Below, piece after piece: positions 1 through 5,082 of a stretch of DNA of 5,082 nucleotides. The notes under the pieces are model-generated. The model ran no database searches, was not told where the DNA came from, and saw only the letters and a list, made by a program, of their open reading frames with translations. The stretch comes from Gammaproteobacteria bacterium (GTDB taxonomy: Bacteria > Pseudomonadota > Gammaproteobacteria > Eutrophobiales > Eutrophobiaceae). The translations under genes were made by a program, and so were the position numbers. The first letter of the stretch is position 1. Every line of letters starts with the position of its first letter. Location: positions 1 through 5,082 of the forward strand of contig QNEM01000161.1 of the NCBI GenBank assembly GCA_003645215.1, given 5' to 3'.

Positions 1-75
1 CATTGCGAGCGGTAGCGCGGCAATCTATTAGCATCTGGTGCCTACCTGCCAGAGATTGCTTCGTTCCTCGCAATG
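1..75. repeat. Palindromic intergenic repeat, CATTGCGAG...CTCGCAATG family (left end cut)
   Basis: The outer arms CATTGCGAG (1-9) and CTCGCAATG (67-75) are perfectly complementary. A second stem pairs GGCAATCT (19-26) with AGATTGCT (53-60), with one G-T pair. The arms between are imperfect, with extra bases at about 10-14. The loop (27-52) contains a small CTGG/CCAG stem. From general knowledge, palindromes of this consensus occur as dispersed intergenic elements in many proteobacteria and other bacteria. The right arm is followed by ACGAA, and the matching outer bases of the left arm would lie before position 1, so the element probably continues a few bases out of the window. It encodes nothing. 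Whether it is mobile or acts as a transcript-stabilising hairpin cannot be told from here. Confidence 0.7.
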
Positions 76-132
76 ACGAATTTGCTGAATTAATAACATT
101 TCGGCTTAAGTAAGTGCCATTAGGGTCAGAGA

Positions 133-160
133 AATAATTGGGGTCAAATAATTGGGGTCA
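133..160 (+). repeat. Tandem 14-bp duplication of the hairpin's outer arm
   Basis: AATAATTGGGGTCA occurs twice in exact tandem, at 133-146 and 147-160. The second copy is the beginning of the hairpin's left arm. A further partial copy, GGGTCAGAG, lies at 123-131. The left flank of the hairpin is thus a stutter of its own terminal sequence. This would fit partial insertions or slippage at the element's end. The second hairpin copy near 1963 has no such stutter. Confidence 0.7.
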
Positions 161-214
161 GAGTAACATTAATCAGCCATAGCACGTTTAATGTTACTCT
201 GACCCCAATTATTT
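146..214. repeat. REP-like long hairpin element, copy 1
   Basis: A perfect 27-bp inverted repeat (146-172 against 188-214) surrounds a 15-base loop, TCAGCCATAGCACGT (173-187). The arm contains GGGGTCAGAGTAACATTAA. A copy with a single difference lies at 1963-2029 in the same orientation. From memory, GGGGTCAGAG-type palindromes are abundant in gammaproteobacterial intergenic DNA and often lie near Y1 (RAYT-type) transposase genes, but no transposase is in this window. The structure could form a strong RNA hairpin in either direction. The repeat call is certain; the assignment to a RAYT-mobilised family is inference. Confidence 0.85.
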
Positions 215-219
215 AATGG

Positions 220-325
220 AACCTTTTTGCTTGCCCAAACGTGCTTGTTTATATGATTCTATATACGTAACAGCAAAAAACTTTATAACGACATTCCTGG
301 TCTGGCTGGTAACGCAAGCAAGGTT
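220..325. repeat. Imperfect inverted repeat bounding an 80-bp AT-rich stretch
   Basis: AACCTTTTTGCTTGC (220-234) and GCAAGCAAGGTT (314-325) are inverted copies, differing only by three extra T's in the left arm. The enclosed 79 bases are AT-rich and have no convincing ORF. They could be a small decayed mobile element, or a folded leader upstream of the gene at 430. No target-site duplication was recognised. Apart from this and the hairpin at 359-389, I see nothing functional between 215 and 429. Confidence 0.3.
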
Positions 326-358
326 GATGTTGATTAAACAATTGAAAATTAACCTTTT

Positions 359-389
359 AAAAAGGACTGTGAAAAATACAGCTCTTTTT
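359..389 (+). terminator. Terminator-like hairpin upstream of the HAF-repeat gene
   Basis: Arm AAAAAGGACTGT (359-370) pairs with ACAGCTCTTTTT (378-389) across a 7-base loop. The stem has one G-T pair and one A-C mismatch. The right arm ends in a run of six T's (385-390), and the left arm supplies an A-run, so a weak intrinsic terminator could act in either direction. It lies 40 bp before the start codon at 430. It may insulate that gene from upstream transcription or act as an attenuator. If the promoter lies downstream of it, it does not regulate the gene; no convincing sigma-70 promoter was found on either side. Confidence 0.4.
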
Positions 390-429
390 TGATTTACTAA
401 TTATTAACATAAAAAGCTAGAAATCTATC

Positions 430-1953
<1,524 letters not shown>

Positions 1954-1961
1954 AAAAACAG

Positions 1962-2030
1962 GAATAATTGGGTTCAGAGTAACATTAATCAGCCATAGCA
2001 CGTTTAATGTTACTCTGACCCCAATTATTC
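1962..2030. repeat. REP-like long hairpin element, copy 2
   Basis: The arms at 1962-1988 and 2004-2030 pair with one mismatch (T1973 against C2019). The loop TCAGCCATAGCACGT is identical to that of copy 1. Across 67 bp the two copies differ at one base (T1973 here, G157 in copy 1), and they are direct repeats. The stem begins 8 bases after the TAA of the HAF-repeat gene, behind an A-run, so in the transcript it could serve as a 3' stabilising or transcription-stopping hairpin. There is no T-tract right after it, so classical intrinsic termination is doubtful. Confidence 0.85.
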
Positions 2031-2073
2031 TGTATTCACATCAACCTGTTCACTAATTCGTCCGTAATTATTG

Positions 2074-2132
2074 TATGGGTGTCCACAATCATTTGGCTGG
2101 TGTCGATTGATTTTATGGGCACCCATAAATCA
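2074..2132. repeat. Second palindrome family, with two alternative hairpins (ATGGGTGTCC/GGGCACCCAT)
   Basis: TATGGGTGTCCA (2074-2085) can pair with TGGGCACCCATA (2116-2127): 12 pairs including one T-G. Inside it, CAATC (2086-2090) pairs with GATTG (2105-2109). Alternatively, TGATTTTATGGG (2108-2119) pairs with CCCATAAATCA (2122-2132) over a 2-base centre, with one bulged base. The two folds share bases and exclude each other. The simplest reading is a REP/MITE-like element next to the preceding hairpin. A regulatory role in the leader of the gene at 2174 is possible only if transcription starts upstream of it. Confidence 0.5.
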
Positions 2133-2134
2133 TT

Positions 2135-2152
2135 TACTTGATTCATCAAGTA
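2135..2152. promoter_or_regulatory. Perfect 8+2+8 palindrome, operator-like
   Basis: TACTTGAT-TC-ATCAAGTA is a perfect inverted repeat with a 2-base centre, typical in size of a site for a dimeric helix-turn-helix regulator. It ends 21 bases before the ATG at 2174 and overlaps the proposed -35 box and the start of the promoter spacer. A protein bound here would be expected to repress. No regulator gene is nearby to assign it to. Confidence 0.35.
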
Positions 2153-2167
2153 GATTCTGACTAATAT
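2138..2167 (+). promoter_or_regulatory. Candidate sigma-70 promoter close to the start codon of the 2174 gene
   Basis: TTGATT (2138-2143) and TAATAT (2162-2167) are separated by 18 bases and resemble -35 and -10 boxes. The -10 box ends 6 bases before the ATG at 2174, so the predicted transcription start would fall at or within a base or two of the start codon, giving a leaderless mRNA. This agrees with the absence of a Shine-Dalgarno sequence. It is a motif match in AT-rich DNA, so confidence is low. Confidence 0.3.
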
Positions 2168-2173
2168 ATCACC

Positions 2174-2722
2174 ATGTTGAAATATCTGCCGGGCATTCTA
2201 ATCATACAGGCCGCTACTATAGCTATGACGCTTGCGGCAACAAAATCTGCTGACCTGGAGCTTTGGCTGGCAGTGTTATTGCTTGCTTTGATCATTGGCC
2301 TGGTTACCGCCTTCTGGTTTGCCTCCATCGCCAGCCATGCCAAAAAAGATGCACTGGCAAACGCCAAAGATGAATTCTCCAAAGAGCGGGAAAAATTGCG
2401 CGTTAACGCTGAACGCCAAAAGACCCGGATTATCCGTAAAAGTCATGAAGAAATCCGCAAAGAGACCAATCGCGCACACGCCAGATCCAGCTTCAAACTG
2501 GGTGCGGGTTTTATTGGTATTGTTGCCGCTGGCTCACTGATGATATTCAGCCAGCTTCTTACCCTGGGTTTGTTGACACTGGCTGTCGGTGGTGGTGCAC
2601 TGGGCGGTTATCTCATGCGCGTTCGGCAAGAGGTCGCCGCGCGACATAAAGAGGATTTTGCTATTAGCAATGGAACAAAACCGGTTATTGAGATTCAGCC
2701 TGTTAAGGGTGATTCCAGCTAA
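2174..2722 (+). CDS. Conserved-type hypothetical membrane protein, four predicted helices and a coiled coil
   Basis: I do not recognise a named family. The 182-residue product has two N-terminal hydrophobic segments (about 4-22 and 29-52, the second containing AVLLLALIIGLVTAFWFASI). A strongly charged, probably coiled-coil stretch follows (about 56-104, rich in Lys/Glu/Arg, with KDEFSKEREKLRVNAERQ). Then come two more hydrophobic segments (about 107-127 and 129-147), the last rich in Gly (VGGGALGGYL), and a basic then polar tail. By the positive-inside rule the coiled-coil region and C-terminus are cytoplasmic. The start is bounded by an in-frame stop at 2162-2164. The next in-frame ATG, residue 18, would cut the first helix. 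There is no Shine-Dalgarno sequence. The gene is monocistronic and convergent with the EAL regulator gene, whose stop is 66 bp away. Codon patterns and length make a real gene likely; the function is unknown. Confidence 0.8.
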   Translation: MLKYLPGILIIQAATIAMTLAATKSADLELWLAVLLLALIIGLVTAFWFASIASHAKKDALANAKDEFSKEREKLRVNAERQKTRIIRKSHEEIRKETNRAHARSSFKLGAGFIGIVAAGSLMIFSQLLTLGLLTLAVGGGALGGYLMRVRQEVAARHKEDFAISNGTKPVIEIQPVKGDSS

Positions 2723-2788
2723 ATTCACTTCCAGTACAGCATAGGCCTTTAGATATACTCTTGCATACACCGTTAAAGGGCAGCTCTA

Positions 2789-4579
2789 TTAACAGTGGCT
2801 TGCCAGGTATTTTGTGAAGTTCGTCTTGTTCAATGGCTTACTATAATAGAATCCCTGGATAATATTGCAGTTATTCTGCCTCAGAAACTCAAGTTGCTCA
2901 GCGTTTTCTACGCCTTCTGCGATGATTTTCATGCCGAGGCCATCAGCCAGGGCGATAATCGCTTTGACAATATAATTGTCCTCGTTTTTTTCCGGAACAT
3001 TTATCAGGAAAGAGCGATCAATTTTCAGCTCCTCAATTGGAAATTTTTTCAGGTAACTGAGTGATGAGTAACCCGTACCAAAATCATCAAGTGAGAAGGC
3101 GACGCCAAGATCAGTAATATGCTGAAGCTGAGCGATGTGGTGATCAACATCCCCCATCAGCATGCTCTCGGTTATCTCCAGGATAAGATTCTGCGGGCTT
3201 AGCCCACTGCACTGTATCGCAGATTCGATCGATTTTCTCAGGCTTACTTCATTGAATTGCTTCGGTGAAACATTTACCGAGACTATGAGGTTTTCATAAC
3301 CTGATTTAACCCATTCACTCGTGGTCTGACATGCCTCTTTCAGCACCCATTCACCGATTGGAACAATAAGCCCCAATTCTTCAGCTGCAGGTATGAAGAC
3401 CTCCGGGGGAACAGAACCCAGTTCAGGCTGGTTCCAACGCAACAGGCACTCCATGCCAATAATCTTATCAGTTGCAGAATCTATTTTAGGCTGATAGTGC
3501 AGTTCAAATTCATTGTTATCCAGTGCTTTTCTCAGATTCGACTCCATTTTTAAGCGATCCTTCGATTGAGCATTCATCTCACTGGAAAAGAACTGGTAGT
3601 TATTTGAACCCTGTTTTCTCGCAAAATCTTTTGCCGAGCTGGCATACTTGATAAGTGATTCGACATCTTCACCGTCTGTCGGGCAAACAGCAATACCGAT
3701 ACTGGCCGTTATGAATACTTCATGCTCATTGATTAATACTGGCTGCATCACCGCATCAAGAATACGTTTGCTGACAATATATGCAGCCTCTATGCTATTA
3801 ACACCAGACAGTATTATAGAGAATTCGTGACCACCAACCCGTGCAAGCTCTCCCGTTTTAACCGTCTCATCCGTACGCCCAATGAAATCACTGCTTCGTA
3901 TAAGTGAATTGAGCCGCTCGGCGATGGTTACCAGGATCTCATCACCGGTGTACATTCCCAGTGTCTCGTTGATCTGTCTGAATTTGTCCAGACCTATATC
4001 CAGCAGCATCAACGGAACCCTCTCTCTCTTTGACAGTTCAATCCCCCAGCCAAGACGTTCAATAAACAGTTTCAGGTTAGGCAGCCCGGTCAAGCTATCG
4101 TAGTAAGCAAGTTGGTCCTGGTACGCTTTTGCAGAAAGTGTATTCCTGACTCGTAACACCAGCTCACTTGCATCGACCGGTTTGGAAAGAAAATCTGTGG
4201 CACCAAGCTCGAGTGCTTTGAGCTTATCGCCGGGCTCTGTTGATGCCGTGATCATAATGACCGGCAGATGCCCATAATCCGCGTTCGAACGCAGCGTCGA
4301 CAATATTTCGTAGCCATTAATTTCAGGCATATCCAGGTCCAGCAACAATAAATCAGGACTGGTTTGCATGATCATGTCTATGGCCTGGGTCGACTTTTCG
4401 ACTGGAATAAAATTCCCGTAGCCTGCGTCTTCAAGCAGGGCCTGGATTATTTCCAGCATAATGGGCTCATCGTCGACCATCATGATTGCGGCATTTTTCA
4501 ACTGCGAGTATTGCATGTCATCAGGGATGACCACATTGTCTGCAGCAAACAGTTCCGGGCGAATACTAGATTTCATCAT
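2789..4579 (-). CDS. Response regulator with REC, degenerate GGDEF (GGHEF) and intact EAL domains; probable c-di-GMP phosphodiesterase
   Basis: The product is a cytoplasmic 596-residue response regulator predicted to hydrolyse c-di-GMP to pGpG. The receiver domain (about 28-150) has the acidic pair Asp-36/37, phospho-acceptor Asp-81 (LLLLDLDMP), Thr-111 and Lys-133. The GGDEF domain runs from DSLTGLPN (161-168) through ASIGIAV (292-298). Its signature is GGHEF (249-253), with Asp replaced by His, and an insertion separates RSSD (228-231) from it, so cyclase activity and the usual inhibitory site are doubtful. The EAL domain (about 347-590) keeps Glu-377 (in ECL), Asn-436, Glu-468, Asp-498/499 (DDFGTGYSSL), Lys-519, Asp-521, Glu-555 and Gln-575, so it should be active. 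The frame is open to a GTG at 4594. I chose the ATG at 4579 as likelier; a second ATG follows at 4576. None has a good ribosome site. It lies 35 bp downstream of the Hpt gene on the same strand, which is the likely source of its phosphorelay input. Confidence 0.93.
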   Translation of the reverse strand: MMKSSIRPELFAADNVVIPDDMQYSQLKNAAIMMVDDEPIMLEIIQALLEDAGYGNFIPVEKSTQAIDMIMQTSPDLLLLDLDMPEINGYEILSTLRSNADYGHLPVIMITASTEPGDKLKALELGATDFLSKPVDASELVLRVRNTLSAKAYQDQLAYYDSLTGLPNLKLFIERLGWGIELSKRERVPLMLLDIGLDKFRQINETLGMYTGDEILVTIAERLNSLIRSSDFIGRTDETVKTGELARVGGHEFSIILSGVNSIEAAYIVSKRILDAVMQPVLINEHEVFITASIGIAVCPTDGEDVESLIKYASSAKDFARKQGSNNYQFFSSEMNAQSKDRLKMESNLRKALDNNEFELHYQPKIDSATDKIIGMECLLRWNQPELGSVPPEVFIPAAEELGLIVPIGEWVLKEACQTTSEWVKSGYENLIVSVNVSPKQFNEVSLRKSIESAIQCSGLSPQNLILEITESMLMGDVDHHIAQLQHITDLGVAFSLDDFGTGYSSLSYLKKFPIEELKIDRSFLINVPEKNEDNYIVKAIIALADGLGMKIIAEGVENAEQLEFLRQNNCNIIQGFYYSKPLNKTNFTKYLASHC

Positions 4580-4614
4580 ATAACCATACAACACAATTAA
4601 AATTTTTCATTGTT

Positions 4615-5082
4615 TCAGTTATTTTTAACCATTTTTAAATGCAGGGCGGCGCCTGATTCATGCCCGCTTTTCAGGGGCTCCATACGACACTGTATCTCCT
4701 TGATTATGCTAATCGTATGTTTTATGACATCCATCTGCTCTGCTTTTGCGCCTGCCTCAAGAGCTGCCGCAGGCTCTGTAAACTCACCATATCCCATGGT
4801 TCCTCCAGTAGCCTTCAACCACTGCGCAAATTTCCTGATTTGATCAAAATTATTCTGTTCTGCCGCGGTGTCAATGTCACGCAGCGAGTCTTCCAGTTGC
4901 CTGGTAAATTTTTCAACTATGGGCATCAGACGTGAATTGCTATCGAATAGCCGGCAAATCACTTTCTCCGGAATCACATAGTCTTTGAGAGCATTCTCAC
5001 TCTCTATTGAATCAGCATTATTATCAGCTTGAAGCTCAATCCGCCGGTATAGCGAATGTAAGGTGTTTATCGCATTCTCCAG
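4615..5082 (-). CDS. Hpt-domain protein, 5'-partial; probable C-terminus of a hybrid sensor kinase; phosphorylatable His replaced by Gln
   Basis: Reading leftwards from the window edge, the frame is open for 155 codons to the TGA at 4615-4617, so the true start lies outside the window. A GTG at 4977 is in frame but only an internal Val codon in this reading. About 35 linker-like residues precede an Hpt four-helix bundle (about 48-140), with SRLMPIVEKFTRQLEDSLRD then AQWLKATGGTMGYG then FTEPAAALE. Hpt domains normally show A-H-x-L-K-G at this place. Here the sequence is A-Q-W-L-K-A (86-91), with Gln-87 (codon CAG) in the His position and Ala for the following Gly. The pattern SRLxPIVEKF before the bundle is usual for Hpt domains ending hybrid histidine kinases, which act at the inner membrane or in the cytoplasm, so a kinase-REC-Hpt protein is likely. 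A stand-alone Hpt protein is not excluded. It is followed by the REC-GGDEF-EAL gene and probably forms an operon with it. Confidence 0.8.
   Translation of the reverse strand: MENAINTLHSLYRRIELQADNNADSIESENALKDYVIPEKVICRLFDSNSRLMPIVEKFTRQLEDSLRDIDTAAEQNNFDQIRKFAQWLKATGGTMGYGEFTEPAAALEAGAKAEQMDVIKHTISIIKEIQCRMEPLKSGHESGAALHLKMVKNN

Noticed and set aside
340..417. Promoter boxes for the gene at 430 (TTGAAA at 342, TTGATT at 389)
   Set aside because: Neither has a reasonable -10 box at 16-18 bases spacing; the AT-rich sequence gives chance matches.
2161..2770. Several overlapping ORFs of 67-81 codons on both strands around the membrane-protein gene
   Set aside because: They overlap a frame with coherent membrane helices and a coiled coil, and show no recognisable features themselves.
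2746..2779. Possible terminator between the convergent genes (CCTTTA ... TAAAGG)
   Set aside because: It has only six pairs with a 22-base loop and no T-run on either strand, too weak to call.
4574..4610. Short minus-strand ORF starting at ATG 4610
   Set aside because: It is out of frame with the response regulator, ends after 14 codons, and has no ribosome site.
4610..4935. Plus-strand ORFs, some Cys/Phe/Leu-rich
   Set aside because: They are antisense to the Hpt domain, whose frame carries a recognisable motif and stays open to the window edge.

Overview
The window looks like a chromosomal piece from a moderately AT-rich gammaproteobacterium, probably aquatic. This is an inference from three things: c-di-GMP/phosphorelay signalling genes, an exported HAF-repeat protein with a rhombosortase-type C-terminal tail, and intergenic palindromes of the kind spread by REP-associated (Y1/RAYT) transposases. 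No rRNA, tRNA, CRISPR array or intact transposase gene was seen.

Layout. Positions 1-429 carry no convincing gene. They hold a 'CATTGCGAG...CTCGCAATG' palindromic element cut by the left window edge, a long REP-like hairpin (146-214) with a stuttered left flank, a dispersed inverted repeat (220-325) and a terminator-like hairpin (359-389). A plus-strand gene (430-1953) follows. It encodes a secreted protein with a signal peptide, seven HAF-type repeats, a Pro-Ala linker, one cadherin-like/tandem-95 domain and a C-terminal sorting-type tail. Eight bases after its stop lies a second, same-orientation copy of the 67-bp hairpin, so the gene is bracketed by near-identical direct repeats. Positions 2031-2173 hold another family of palindrome, then a perfect 8+2+8 palindrome and a possible promoter very close to the next start codon. 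That gene (2174-2722, plus) encodes an unrecognised four-helix membrane protein with a charged, probably coiled-coil cytoplasmic segment.

The right half is on the minus strand and is transcribed towards the membrane-protein gene, from which it is separated by 66 bp. It reads, in transcription order, an Hpt-domain protein whose 5' end lies outside the window (4615-5082) and a REC-GGDEF-EAL response regulator (2789-4579). The pair looks like an operon linking a phosphorelay to c-di-GMP turnover. The Hpt domain has Gln where the phospho-accepting His should be, and the GGDEF motif reads GGHEF. The receiver Asp and the full EAL catalytic set are intact. The likely output is therefore regulated c-di-GMP hydrolysis, with two upstream catalytic positions apparently lost.
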